Source: Curtobacterium sp. MCLR17_007
Lineage (GTDB): Bacteria; Actinomycetota; Actinomycetes; Actinomycetales; Microbacteriaceae
DNA: 64,000 bases
Direction: 5' to 3'
NCBI RefSeq assembly: GCF_003234655.2
Contig: NZ_CP126271.1
Location: 3,100,001-3,164,000 of the forward strand
This document shows, piece by piece, positions 27,263-35,770 of this stretch. Numbering within the stretch: the stretch's first letter is position 1; each line of letters starts with the position of its first letter. The position numbers and the translations under genes were made by a program. Under the pieces are notes generated by a model that did not search any database, was not told where the DNA came from, and saw only the letters and a program-made list of their open reading frames with translations.

Positions 27263-28258
27263 CTACCGCCGCGCCCGCGGGTGTGACGTCTGGTACACGT
27301 CCCGCAGCATGTCCGCCGTCACCATCGTGTAGATCTGCGTGGTCGCGACGCTCGCGTGGCCGAGCAGCTCCTGCACGACCCGCACGTCCGCGCCGCCCTC
27401 GAGCAGGTGCGTCGCGAACGAGTGCCGGAACGTGTGCGGCGACACGTGGTCGGTCAGGTCAGCCCGCGACGCCGCCGCCTGGATCACGAGCCACGCACTC
27501 TGCCGCGACAACCGAGCACCACGTGCCCCGAGGAACAGCGCCGGCGTCGACGGACCCCGCACCGCGAACACCGGTCGCGCCCGCACCAGGTACGCGTCGA
27601 CCGCGGCCTGCGCGTAGCTGCCGAGCGGCACGATCCGCTGCTTGTTGCCCTTGCCCGTGACCCGCACGACCGACACGTCGGTGTCGAGGTCGGCGGACTC
27701 GTCCTCCACGGACAGCGTCGTCACGTCGTCCACCGACAGCCCGACGGCCTCGGAGATGCGCGCACCGGTGGCGTAGAGCAGCTCGAGCAGTGCCCGGTCC
27801 CGCAGCTGCACGGGGTCGTCGCCCTCGACCGCGCCGAGCAGCCGCTCCATGTCGTGCACCGAGATCGCCTTGGGCAGCCGCATCGGTGCCTTCGGCGGGC
27901 GGACGGAAGCACCCGGGTCCAGCGGCAGCCAGCCCTCACTCGCGGCGAACGTGGCGAAGGACCGCACGGAGCTGAGCATCCGTGCGACCGACCGGGGCGC
28001 GAGCGGGCCCTCGGGTCGGGTGGCCAGGTACGAGACGAACCCGGCCAGGTCCGCACGGGCGAGTCGCCCGACGTCGGCCACCACCGCTGCCCCGCCGGCA
28101 CGGTCGGCACCCGCGGAGTCGACGACCGGCTGCGTGGCGATCCACTCCCCGAACGCGGACAGGTCGCGCCGGTAGGCCGCCAGGGTGTGCTGCGACAGCC
28201 CCCGCTCGATGGCGACGTGCCGCAGGTAGGTCTCCGTGGCACGGTCGAGCGGGATCAC
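27263..28258 (-). CDS. xerD: Site-specific tyrosine recombinase XerD-like
   Basis: A 331-residue tyrosine recombinase that resolves chromosome dimers at dif with XerC. Catalytic residues seen: Arg in GARISEA, Lys in GKGNKQR, HxxR in [10 protein letters not shown], His in LLGHASV, and nucleophile Tyr in TTQIYTMV. The N-terminal SAM-like domain ([20 protein letters not shown]) is standard. Start GTG at 28258, 9 bases after the NUDIX stop. It ends the pyrG-NUDIX-xerD run; its position there is conserved in related bacteria, so I take it as the housekeeping Xer and not a mobile integrase. Confidence 0.92.
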   Translation of the reverse strand: MIPLDRATETYLRHVAIERGLSQHTLAAYRRDLSAFGEWIATQPVVDSAGADRAGGAAVVADVGRLARADLAGFVSYLATRPEGPLAPRSVARMLSSVRSFATFAASEGWLPLDPGASVRPPKAPMRLPKAISVHDMERLLGAVEGDDPVQLRDRALLELLYATGARISEAVGLSVDDVTTLSVEDESADLDTDVSVVRVTGKGNKQRIVPLGSYAQAAVDAYLVRARPVFAVRGPSTPALFLGARGARLSRQSAWLVIQAAASRADLTDHVSPHTFRHSFATHLLEGGADVRVVQELLGHASVATTQIYTMVTADMLRDVYQTSHPRARR

Positions 28259-28267
28259 CTCAGCAGG

Positions 28268-28837
28268 CTAGCCGCGTTCGATCGCGTCCACGGCGAGCGC
28301 TGCCACGATGAGCGCGGAGTTCTGCAACCGACCGTCGAGGACACCGGCGACGACCTCGGGGCGGGGCACCCACCGGGCGACGATGTCGGCCTCCTCTGCC
28401 TCGCGCTCGAAGGCCGTCGGGGTCGCCCGGACGTCCCGCGCGCGGTAGATCTGGATGAACTCGTTGCTGCCACCCGACGAGGTGTTGTACCGCACCAGCG
28501 GCTCCCACGTGTCCGCCTCGATGTCGGCCTCTTCCGCCAGCTCGCGCTTGGCGGCGGTCAGGTGGTCCTCGCCCGCCATGTCGAGCAGTCCCGCCGGCAG
28601 CTCCCAGTCCCGCAGGTGCACCGGGTGCCGGTACTGCTGGATGACGAGCACGCGCCCCTCGGCGTCCTCGGCCCAGACCGCGACGGCGCCGGTGTGGTCG
28701 ACGTACTCCCGCACCATGCTGCCGCCGCCGTACGCGACGGTGTCCCGGCGGATGTCCCACACGGCGCCCTCGTACACGAGCGCCGATTCGGTCACGGCGG
28801 AGGAGGCGGGTTCGTCAGCGATGGGTGCGTCGGTCAC
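28268..28837 (-). CDS. NUDIX hydrolase, ADP-ribose pyrophosphatase-like
   Basis: A 189-residue NUDIX enzyme; the box GLLDMAGEDHLTAAKRELAE followed by EADI matches Gx5Ex7REUxEExGU with small changes. Similar proteins cut ADP-ribose or nucleoside diphosphate sugars. Start GTG at 28837, preceded by TTGGAT 6 bases upstream, which fits a leaderless start. It lies between pyrG and xerD; a strong hairpin separates it from pyrG. Confidence 0.9.
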   Translation of the reverse strand: MTDAPIADEPASSAVTESALVYEGAVWDIRRDTVAYGGGSMVREYVDHTGAVAVWAEDAEGRVLVIQQYRHPVHLRDWELPAGLLDMAGEDHLTAAKRELAEEADIEADTWEPLVRYNTSSGGSNEFIQIYRARDVRATPTAFEREAEEADIVARWVPRPEVVAGVLDGRLQNSALIVAALAVDAIERG

Positions 28838-28966
28838 GACCCCATCCAACCAGTGCCTTCTGTCCCACAACACACGCGATGGGAAGTCGGATCGCGCACG
28901 GCAGGTGGGACCTTCCGACCCACCACGCGCGCTTCGACCTCCTGCGCGCGGTGGGCGTGACCACAG

Positions 28967-29013
28967 ACGGACAGGAGGCTCCCCACCGGTCCGGTGGGGA
29001 GCCTCCCGTCCGT
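28967..29013. terminator. Strong pyrG terminator, 23-bp stem
   Basis: The arms 28967-28989 and 28991-29013 are complementary over 23 bases with one mismatch and almost no loop. The stem contains GGAGGCTCCCCACCGG. It starts 17 bases past the pyrG stop. It has no U-tract, as is usual in actinobacteria, and carries the GGGAGGC element. Confidence 0.85.
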
Positions 29014-29029
29014 CACGTGGTGACGTCGA

Positions 29030-30751
29030 CTACGCGACCTCCACCGACTCCGTCTCCGGGTCGAAGAGGCGGGACGACTCGTTGCGCACGATCGCAGCAC
29101 CGACCAGTCCGGCGAACAGCGGGTGCGCGTTGTTCGGCCGCGAGCGCAGCTCGGGGTGCGCCTGCGTGCCGATGTAGAACGGGTGCTCGGCGCGGTCGAG
29201 CTCGACGTACTCCACCAGGGAACCGTCGGGCGACGTGCCCGAGAACACCAGACCGGCGTCCGCGATCTGCTGGCGGTACCGGTTGTTGACCTCGTAGCGG
29301 TGACGGTGCCGCTCCGACGCCTCCGGTGCGCCGTACAGGTCGGCGGCCAGCGAGCCCTCGGTGAAGTGCGCCGGGTAGAGCCCCAGTCGCATCGTGCCGC
29401 CCAGGTCGCCACCGGCGATGATGTCCACCTGTTCGGCCATGGTCGCGACCACCGGGGTCGGGGTCTGCGGGTCGAACTCGGAGCTCGACGCGTCGACCAG
29501 ACCGGCCTCGTGGCGGGCGTACTCGATGACCATGCACTGCAGGCCGAGGCACAGTCCCAGCGTGGGGATGTGGTTCTCGCGCGCGAACTTGAGCGCCCCG
29601 AGCTTGCCCTCGATCCCGCGCACGCCGAACCCGCCGGGGACGCAGATGCCGTCGACGTCGCCCAGCTGCTTGGCGGCGCCCTCGGGCGTGGTGCAGTCGT
29701 CGGAGACGACCCACTTCAGCGTGACCTTCGCGTTGTGGGCGAACCCGCCGGCGCGCAGTGCCTCGGTCACGGACAGGTAGGCGTCGGGCAGGTCGATGTA
29801 CTTGCCGACCAGCGCGATCGTGACGTCCTTCTTGGGCTCGTGCACGGCCTGCAGGACGGGGTTCCACGAGGTCCAGTCGACCGGACCCGCGTCGAGGTGC
29901 AGCGCGTCCACGATGACCTCGTCGAGGCCCTGGCTGTTGAGCAGCGTCGGCAGGTCGTAGATCGACGGGACGTCGACGGCGTTGACCACGGCGTCCTCGT
30001 CGACGTCGCACATCAGCGCGATCTTGCGCTTGTTCGACTCCGACACCGGGCGGTCACTGCGGAGCACCAGGGCGTCGGGCTGGATGCCGATCGAGCGGAG
30101 CGCGGCGACCGAGTGCTGCGTCGGCTTGGTCTTCTGCTCACCCGAGGCGTTCATGAACGGCACGAGCGACACGTGCACGAAGAAGACGTTGCTCCGGCCG
30201 AGCTCGTGACGGACCTGCCGCGCGGACTCGATGAAGGGCTGGGACTCGATGTCGCCGACCGTGCCACCGACCTCGGTGATGATGACGTCGGGCTGCGGGT
30301 CGTTCTCGGCCTGCTCGCGCATCCGGCGCTTGATCTCGTCGGTGATGTGCGGGATGACCTGCACGGTGTCGCCGAGGTACTCGCCGCGGCGCTCCTTGGC
30401 GATGACCGTCGAGTAGACCTGCCCGGTCGTGACGTTGGCCGCCTGCGACAGGTTGATGTCGAGGAAACGCTCGTAGTGGCCGATGTCCAGGTCGGTCTCG
30501 GCGCCGTCGTCGGTCACGAAGACCTCACCGTGCTGGAACGGGTTCATCGTGCCCGGGTCCACGTTGAGGTACGGGTCGAGCTTCTGCATGACGACCCGCA
30601 GACCGCGAGCCGTCAGGAGGTTGCCGAGGCTGGCTGCCGTCAAGCCCTTGCCGAGCGAAGAGACGACCCCGCCGGTCACGAAGATCTGCTTCGTCACCTT
30701 CGGGGTGGTGTTCTGCGTGTTTGCCTGGGTACCGCTGGAAGAGTCCGCCAC
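29030..30751 (-). CDS. pyrG: CTP synthase
   Basis: A 573-residue CTP synthase that makes CTP from UTP, ATP and glutamine. The N-terminal amidoligase has [19 protein letters not shown] sequence ([20 protein letters not shown]) with the P-loop; the C-terminal glutaminase has the nucleophile Cys in [10 protein letters not shown] and His/Glu in the last part (THAHPELRS-like [10 protein letters not shown]). Start GTG at 30751; TACGAT is 7 bases upstream, leaderless-type. The run continues to NUDIX and xerD after a strong hairpin. Upstream lies a 29-base tandem repeat array. Confidence 0.97.
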   Translation of the reverse strand: MADSSSGTQANTQNTTPKVTKQIFVTGGVVSSLGKGLTAASLGNLLTARGLRVVMQKLDPYLNVDPGTMNPFQHGEVFVTDDGAETDLDIGHYERFLDINLSQAANVTTGQVYSTVIAKERRGEYLGDTVQVIPHITDEIKRRMREQAENDPQPDVIITEVGGTVGDIESQPFIESARQVRHELGRSNVFFVHVSLVPFMNASGEQKTKPTQHSVAALRSIGIQPDALVLRSDRPVSESNKRKIALMCDVDEDAVVNAVDVPSIYDLPTLLNSQGLDEVIVDALHLDAGPVDWTSWNPVLQAVHEPKKDVTIALVGKYIDLPDAYLSVTEALRAGGFAHNAKVTLKWVVSDDCTTPEGAAKQLGDVDGICVPGGFGVRGIEGKLGALKFARENHIPTLGLCLGLQCMVIEYARHEAGLVDASSSEFDPQTPTPVVATMAEQVDIIAGGDLGGTMRLGLYPAHFTEGSLAADLYGAPEASERHRHRYEVNNRYRQQIADAGLVFSGTSPDGSLVEYVELDRAEHPFYIGTQAHPELRSRPNNAHPLFAGLVGAAIVRNESSRLFDPETESVEVA

Positions 30752-30848
30752 GGGATTCCATCGTACGTCAGAACTGCCGGGAGGCGCGACCCACCTCCCC
30801 CGCGCGCGTGTCCGCCCGGCGGGTGGTCGGGCGTCGGGCGCCGCTCGC

Positions 30849-30964
30849 GGCCGTCAGGCAGCTCAGGCGCTGCTCATGGCCGTCAGGCGGCTCAGGCGCT
30901 GCTCATGGCCGTCAGGCGGCTCAGGCGCTGCTCATGGCCGTCAGGCGGCTCAGGCGCTGCTCGT
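30849..30964. repeat. 29-bp tandem repeat array, four copies
   Basis: Copies at 30849-30877, 30878-30906, 30907-30935 and 30936-30964 share GGCCGTCAGGCGGCTCAGGC then GCTGCTCAT, with single changes in the first and last. The array abuts the recN stop (30970), whose own end GGTCAGGCGGACTGCG resembles the unit. The minus strand of each unit reads ATGAGCAGCGCCTGA, a start, three codons and a stop. Confidence 0.95.
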
Positions 30965-30969
30965 GCCGG

Positions 30970-32664
30970 TCAGGCGGACTGCGCCGCGACGGCGAGGAGC
31001 TCGCGCGCGTGTTCCATGCCGCTCGCGCTGTCACCGAGGCCGGAGAGCAGCCGAGCCATCTCCTGCAACCGGTCGTCGCCCTCGAGGCGCCGCACGCTCG
31101 ACGAGGTCACGGCACCACTGGCGTCCTTCACGACGTTGAGGTGGTTCGTCGCGAACGCCGCGACCTGCGCCAGGTGTGTGACGACGATGACCTGGGTGCG
31201 CTCGGCGAGCTTCGCCAGCCGTCGTCCGATCTCGATCGCCGCCGCACCGCCGACGCCCGCGTCGACCTCGTCGAACACGAACGTCGGGACCGTCGTGCTG
31301 CCGGCCATCACCACCTCGATCGCGAGCATCACCCGCGAGAGCTCACCGCCAGAGGCACCCTTGCTGATCGAGCGGGGGTCGGTGCCCGAGTGCGGCTGCA
31401 GCAGGATGGCGACCTGGTCGCGGCCGTGCCGGCGGTACTCGCCCGCGTCGGTGACCTCGACCACCAGGGTCGCGCCGGCCATCGCGAGCGTCCGCAACTC
31501 GGCGGTGACGCGCTTCGCCAGGTCGTTCGCCGCCTTGGTCCGCGCTGCGGTCAAGGTCGTGCCCGCTGCCTCGAGCGTCGCCTCGTCCTGCTCGACGGCC
31601 TGTTGGAGCGCCACGATCCGGTCGTCGTCGCCGTCGAGCTCGAGCAGCCGGTCGCTGGCGCGCTGCCCGTAGGCGATGACGTCGTCGACCGTCCCGCCGT
31701 ACTTGCGGATCAGCGACGAGAGCTCGGCGCGACGTTCGTTGATGCGCTCGAGGTCGTGTCCGGCCTCGGGTTCGAGGGAGCCGAGGTAGCTCGACAGGCT
31801 GGCCGAGGCCTCGCTCGCCTGGATGCCGAGCTCGGTCAGCTGCTCGAGCACGGGCTGCAGGGTGCTGTCGGCGCCGGTGACCCGCTCGATCGCCCGTCGT
31901 GCGGCCTCGACGAGACCGATGACGTCGGTGGCCCCGTCGAGCGACTCGGACGAGATCGCCTCGTGCGCCAGCCCTGCGGACAACCGGAGTTCCTCGAGGT
32001 TCCCGAGACGCTCGGCGCGTTCGGCGAGCTCGTCGTCTTCGCCCGGCTGGGGCGCAGCGGCCTCGATCTCGTCGGAGGCGTCGCGCAACCGGGCGGCCTC
32101 GGCGAGCCGTTCTTCGCGGTCGCGGGTCAGCGTCTCGAGGTCGGCCGCGTGCTGCTGCCAGGCGTCGTACGCGGTGACGTACGCCGCGAGGGCCTTCTCG
32201 ACGGCGGCCCCGCCGAATCCGTCGAGCGCCGCGCGCTGCGCCGTCGACGAGGTCAGGCGGATCTGGTCGGACTGCCCGTGGACGGTGACGAGCTGGTCGG
32301 CGAGCTCACCGAGCACCGCGACCGGCGCACTCCGGCCTCCGACCGTGGCGCGGCTGCGGCCCTCCGCCGACACCGTGCGGGTCAGGATGAGCTCGCCGTC
32401 CTCGACCGATCCACCGGCGTCTTCGACCCGCTCGGCGACTGCCGCGTGGTCGGGCACGTCCCAGCGGCCCTCGACGACGGCACTCGACGCACCGCGGCGC
32501 ACCGAGCCCGCGTCGGCCCGCGCACCGAGGAGCAGCCCCAGCGCGGTCACGATCATGGTCTTGCCGGCGCCGGTCTCGCCCGTGACGACGGTGAACCCGG
32601 GGCCGAGCTCGAGCGTGGCGTCACCGATGACACCGAGGTCGGAGATGCGGATCTCCTCGATCAC
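30970..32664 (-). CDS. recN: DNA repair protein RecN
   Basis: A 564-residue SMC-like ATPase acting in double-strand break repair. Walker A is TGETGAGKT near residue 32; the C-terminal end has the ABC-type signature (KGASGGELSRVMLA) and Walker B (FVFDEVDAGVGG). The middle is a coiled coil of about 250 residues rich in Glu and Ala. Start GTG at 32664 overlaps the nadK stop by four bases (GTGA). The 29-base repeats follow its stop directly. Confidence 0.96.
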   Translation of the reverse strand: MIEEIRISDLGVIGDATLELGPGFTVVTGETGAGKTMIVTALGLLLGARADAGSVRRGASSAVVEGRWDVPDHAAVAERVEDAGGSVEDGELILTRTVSAEGRSRATVGGRSAPVAVLGELADQLVTVHGQSDQIRLTSSTAQRAALDGFGGAAVEKALAAYVTAYDAWQQHAADLETLTRDREERLAEAARLRDASDEIEAAAPQPGEDDELAERAERLGNLEELRLSAGLAHEAISSESLDGATDVIGLVEAARRAIERVTGADSTLQPVLEQLTELGIQASEASASLSSYLGSLEPEAGHDLERINERRAELSSLIRKYGGTVDDVIAYGQRASDRLLELDGDDDRIVALQQAVEQDEATLEAAGTTLTAARTKAANDLAKRVTAELRTLAMAGATLVVEVTDAGEYRRHGRDQVAILLQPHSGTDPRSISKGASGGELSRVMLAIEVVMAGSTTVPTFVFDEVDAGVGGAAAIEIGRRLAKLAERTQVIVVTHLAQVAAFATNHLNVVKDASGAVTSSSVRRLEGDDRLQEMARLLSGLGDSASGMEHARELLAVAAQSA

Positions 32665-33590
32665 AGGGCGCCGTCCTCGTCGTCGTGCTGTGGACCACGC
32701 CACCCCGAGACGGGCAGCTGGAACTTGGCGACGAGCCGGTCGGCGAACGGCGCGTCCTTGAGCCGCGCGACCCGGACCGGTTCCGGCGACCGCCGGACCT
32801 CGACGCGAGCGCCCGGGGGCAGGTCGTGCGTGCGTCGACCGTCGCACCACAGCACGCCGACACCACTGGTGCGCCGGAGCACCTCGACCGCCAGCACACG
32901 GTCGGGACCGACGACGATCGGCCGCGAGAACAGGGCGTGGGCGCTGAGCGGCACCATGAGGATCGCGTCGACGTCAGGCCACACGATGGGCCCGCCGCCG
33001 GAGAACGAGTAGGCGGTCGAGCCGGTCGGGGTCGCCACGACGACGCCGTCGCAGCCGAACGACGACAGCGGACGGCCGTCGACCTCGGTGACGACCTCGA
33101 GCATGCGCTCCCGTGAGGCCTTCTCGATCGTGGCCTCGTTGAGCGCCCACGACGAGTAGACCGTCTCGTGCCCGACCACGACGTCGACCTGCAGGGCGAC
33201 GCGTTCCTCGACGTTGTACTCGCCGGCCAGGGCGCGCTGGACGGTCTCAGCCAGGCCGTCGCGCTCGCTCTCGGCCAGGAACCCGACGTGGCCGAGGTTG
33301 ACACCGATCAGCGGCGCGCGGGTCCCGCGCACGAGTTCGGCCGCGCGGAGGATCGTGCCGTCACCGCCGAGGACGATGACGATCTCGAGGTCGTCCGCCT
33401 GCACGTCCACCCCGAGGATGTCGACCTTGCCGACCGAGGCCTCGGCACGACGGATGTCGGCGTACTCGTCGAAGGGCATGACCGGCGTCAGGTCCGCGGC
33501 GTTCAGCAGGTCGCAGACCTCGACCGCAGCGTCGATCGAGTCACGTCGGCCCGTGTGCGAGACGAGCAGGATGTGCCGTTCGTCGCTCAT
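32661..33590 (-). CDS. nadK: NAD kinase
   Basis: A 309-residue kinase that phosphorylates NAD to NADP. Signature GGDGT is in VIVLGGDGTILRAAELV and NE/D-type SSWALNEATIEK follows; TPTGSTAYSFSGGGPIV is the conserved glycine-rich loop. Start ATG at 33590 overlaps the tlyA stop (ATGA), and the end overlaps the recN start, so all three are translationally coupled. The C-terminus has an acidic tail. Confidence 0.96.
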   Translation of the reverse strand: MSDERHILLVSHTGRRDSIDAAVEVCDLLNAADLTPVMPFDEYADIRRAEASVGKVDILGVDVQADDLEIVIVLGGDGTILRAAELVRGTRAPLIGVNLGHVGFLAESERDGLAETVQRALAGEYNVEERVALQVDVVVGHETVYSSWALNEATIEKASRERMLEVVTEVDGRPLSSFGCDGVVVATPTGSTAYSFSGGGPIVWPDVDAILMVPLSAHALFSRPIVVGPDRVLAVEVLRRTSGVGVLWCDGRRTHDLPPGARVEVRRSPEPVRVARLKDAPFADRLVAKFQLPVSGWRGPQHDDEDGAL

Positions 33591-34603
33591 GGGGCTCCTT
33601 CTGCCAGTTCGGTCGCGCGGGTGATCCATTCTGTCGGGTTCGACCCTGCGCCACGCTGGAGACGCGCGAGGTACTCGTGGTTGCCGTGGGTCCCGATGAT
33701 CGGTGAGGCGATGAGACCAGCCGTCCCGAAGCCGAGGTCCCACGCTGCCCAGAGCACGTTCATGAGCGCGTCGTTCCGCAGGTCGGCGTCGTGGACGATG
33801 CCCTCGCGCACACCGGTGCGGCCGACCTCGAACTGCGGCTTCACGAGCAGGACGTACTCGTCGGCGGGCACGGCCTCGGCCAGGGCGGGCAGCACGATCC
33901 GCAGGCTGATGAACGACAGGTCCCCGACGACGAGCGTGGTGTCGGCGGCAGCGGGGTCGAGCGCCAGGTAGTCCTCGGCCGTCAGGTTCCGCGCGTTGAC
34001 ACCCTCGACCACGGCGACGCGGTCGTCCATCGCCACGACCGGGTCGAGCTGGCCGTGGCCGACGTCCAGCGCCACCACCCGTTGAGCCCCGCGGGCGAGG
34101 AGCACCTGCGTGAACCCACCCGTGCTGGCGCCGACGTCGAGTGCGACACGGCCTGTCGGGTCGAGCCCGAAGGCGTCGAGCGCGCCGATGAGCTTGAGCG
34201 CCGCACGGGAGACCCAGTCGTCGCCGGCGTCCACCTGGATCGCGGTGTCTGGGGCGACCGGGGTCGAGGCCTTCATGACCGGGACTCCGTCGATGCTGAC
34301 CCTGCCCTCGAGGATGAGCTTGGCGGCAGCGGTGCGTGACTTGGCCTGGCCGCGAGCGGCGACGGCGGCGTCGAGTCGTACGGCCTTGGCGGCCGCGGGA
34401 GCACGATCAGTCGCGAGTGCCGGGTCGGTCGTCCCGGCCGCGGGTGCCGGGTTGGTTGTCCCGGCCGCGGGTGCCGGGTCGGTCGTCCCGGCCGCGGGTG
34501 CCGGGTCGGTCGTCCCGGCCGCGGGTGCCGGATCGGTCATCGGCGTGGAGGCAGGCACGTCTGGCCCCGTGCCGTGAGCACCGGGCAGGTGACGCTCAGA
34601 CAC
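33587..34603 (-). CDS. tlyA: TlyA-family rRNA methyltransferase with a repeat-rich N-terminal extension
   Basis: TlyA 2'-O-methylates 16S and 23S rRNA. The S4 domain (VRLDAAVAARGQAKSRTAAA) precedes the FtsJ-like methyltransferase with DVGASTGGFTQVLLARGA and KPQFEVGR. Both are complete. The odd part is about 75 residues before the S4 domain, with four tandem DPAPAAGTT-type units, absent from ordinary TlyA (usual start is just before the S4 domain). I chose GTG at 34603, which overlaps the small upstream gene by 8 bases; ATG at 34540 (MTDPAPAAG) is possible. The end overlaps nadK. 338 residues with the chosen start. Confidence 0.88.
   Translation of the reverse strand: MSERHLPGAHGTGPDVPASTPMTDPAPAAGTTDPAPAAGTTDPAPAAGTTNPAPAAGTTDPALATDRAPAAAKAVRLDAAVAARGQAKSRTAAAKLILEGRVSIDGVPVMKASTPVAPDTAIQVDAGDDWVSRAALKLIGALDAFGLDPTGRVALDVGASTGGFTQVLLARGAQRVVALDVGHGQLDPVVAMDDRVAVVEGVNARNLTAEDYLALDPAAADTTLVVGDLSFISLRIVLPALAEAVPADEYVLLVKPQFEVGRTGVREGIVHDADLRNDALMNVLWAAWDLGFGTAGLIASPIIGTHGNHEYLARLQRGAGSNPTEWITRATELAEGAP
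34417..34524. repeat. Four 27-bp tandem repeats within tlyA
   Basis: Units at 34417, 34444, 34471 and 34498, each GTGCCGGGTCGGTCGTCCCG then GCCGCGG with two changes in the second copy. On the minus strand they encode DPAPAAGTT/NPAPAAGTT. A partial unit follows. Confidence 0.92.
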
Positions 34604-34763
34604 TCGCGTTGCCACCGCTCTCGAGCCGCGTCCGCAGCTCGTCGTGCAGGCCCGCGAAGGCATCAGCCCGTTCCGGCAGCGGCAGGTCCTCAGCCGCTCG
34701 AGCACGACGTGCGACATCGCTGTCGTCCGGCTGCTGCGTGGGGGTGTCTGACACGTCCGACAC
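34596..34763 (-). CDS. Small 55-residue protein between HAD hydrolase and tlyA
   Basis: Ends ARAAEDLPLPERADAFAGLH then DELRTRLESGGNASV, a helical, charged sequence. It starts GTG at 34763 (or GTG at 34754), one base after the HAD stop, and ends overlapping the tlyA GTG. The tight fit and codon use make it likely to be a real gene of the run; similar short genes are known at this spot in related genomes (memory only). Function unknown. Confidence 0.6.
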   Translation of the reverse strand: MSDVSDTPTQQPDDSDVARRARAAEDLPLPERADAFAGLHDELRTRLESGGNASV

Positions 34764-34764
34764 G

Positions 34765-35769
34765 CTACTCGCCGCCGTGGAGCGCAGGGTCGACGTCGAG
34801 GCCGTAGATGGCCAGGCCGGAGTCCCAGATCGCCGCGGCACCGGCGCGCAGCAGGTCCATGGGGTCGTCGCCCGCCTGCTCCACCTTGACGACGTGCCGG
34901 CGCATGCTCACCGTCGACTCACCGACGCTGACGAACCGGGTGCCGTCCTCGGCCTCGTGCCGATGCGTCACCGGGTACGGCTCGGACAGCCCGCGGAGGT
35001 CCTGCAGCACGAAGGTCGGCCGCGAGCGCGCATCAGCCGCGAGCACCTGCTTCGCCTGGTCGATGCCCGTCAGGACGAGCACGCTCGGGATGCCGACGTC
35101 GTTCGCTCCCTTGATGTCGGTGTCCAGGCGGTCCCCGATGAACAGCGGCCGTTCGCCACCGAAGCGTGCCAGTGCCGCGTCGAAGATCGGCCGTTCCGGC
35201 TTGCCCGCGACGACCGGCATCCGCCCGACCGCCTGGTGCACGGCGGACACGAGCGTCCCGTTGCCCGGTGCGATCCCGCGCTCGACCGGGATCGACCAGT
35301 CCATGTTCGTCGCGACCCACGGGATCTGCGGATCCGCGAGGGCGAACGAGGCTTCCGCCAGCTGCTGCCATCCGAGGTCCGGCGAGAACCCCTGGATGAC
35401 CGCCGCAGGTGCGTCGTCGGCGCTCGCGGTCACCGTGAAGCCCGCCTGTTCGACGATGCTCGTCAGTCCGATGCCACCGATCACCAGGACGTTCGAACCA
35501 GCGGGGACGAGCGTCTCGAGGAGTCGCACACCCGCCTGCGAGCTCGTGACGACGTCGTCCGGCGTCACTTCGAGGCCGTAGCGCTCGAGGTGCTCGGCGA
35601 CGTCGGAGGGCCTCCGCGAGGCGTTGTTCGTGATGTACCCGACCCGGGCCGTCAGCGAAGCCCGCGTCAACGACTCCACCGCGTGCGGGATGGCGTTGCG
35701 GCCCCGGTAGACGACGCCGTCCAGGTCGGTGAGGACCAGGTCGACGCCGTCCGTGGGCGGCCGCGGCGT
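34765..35769 (-). CDS. HAD-IIA family hydrolase (phosphatase), start unclear
   Basis: About 330 residues. Motif I is LVLTDLDGVVYRGR, followed by ITNNASR (motif II-like), KPERPIFDAA (Lys) and IGDRLDTDIKGAN (motif III), as in NagD/4-nitrophenyl phosphatase-like enzymes. No ATG, GTG or TTG occurs in this frame between the stop of the upstream TPR gene (35771) and motif I; the coordinate given is only the leftmost codon after that stop. The nearest in-frame start, ATG at 35982 with GGGAG 7 bases upstream, would overlap the TPR gene by 212 bases and add a Ser/Thr-rich stretch. The frame is +1 relative to the TPR gene. Confidence 0.8.
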   Translation of the reverse strand, partial: TPRPPTDGVDLVLTDLDGVVYRGRNAIPHAVESLTRASLTARVGYITNNASRRPSDVAEHLERYGLEVTPDDVVTSSQAGVRLLETLVPAGSNVLVIGGIGLTSIVEQAGFTVTASADDAPAAVIQGFSPDLGWQQLAEASFALADPQIPWVATNMDWSIPVERGIAPGNGTLVSAVHQAVGRMPVVAGKPERPIFDAALARFGGERPLFIGDRLDTDIKGANDVGIPSVLVLTGIDQAKQVLAADARSRPTFVLQDLRGLSEPYPVTHRHEAEDGTRFVSVGESTVSMRRHVVKVEQAGDDPMDLLRAGAAAIWDSGLAIYGLDVDPALHGGE

Positions 35770-35770
35770 G

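Noticed and set aside
27263..28258. Mobile-element integrase
   Set aside because: Full XerD architecture and position in a conserved run with pyrG and NUDIX point to the housekeeping recombinase.
30849..30964. CRISPR array
   Set aside because: The 29-base units are directly adjacent with no unique spacers; a plain tandem repeat.
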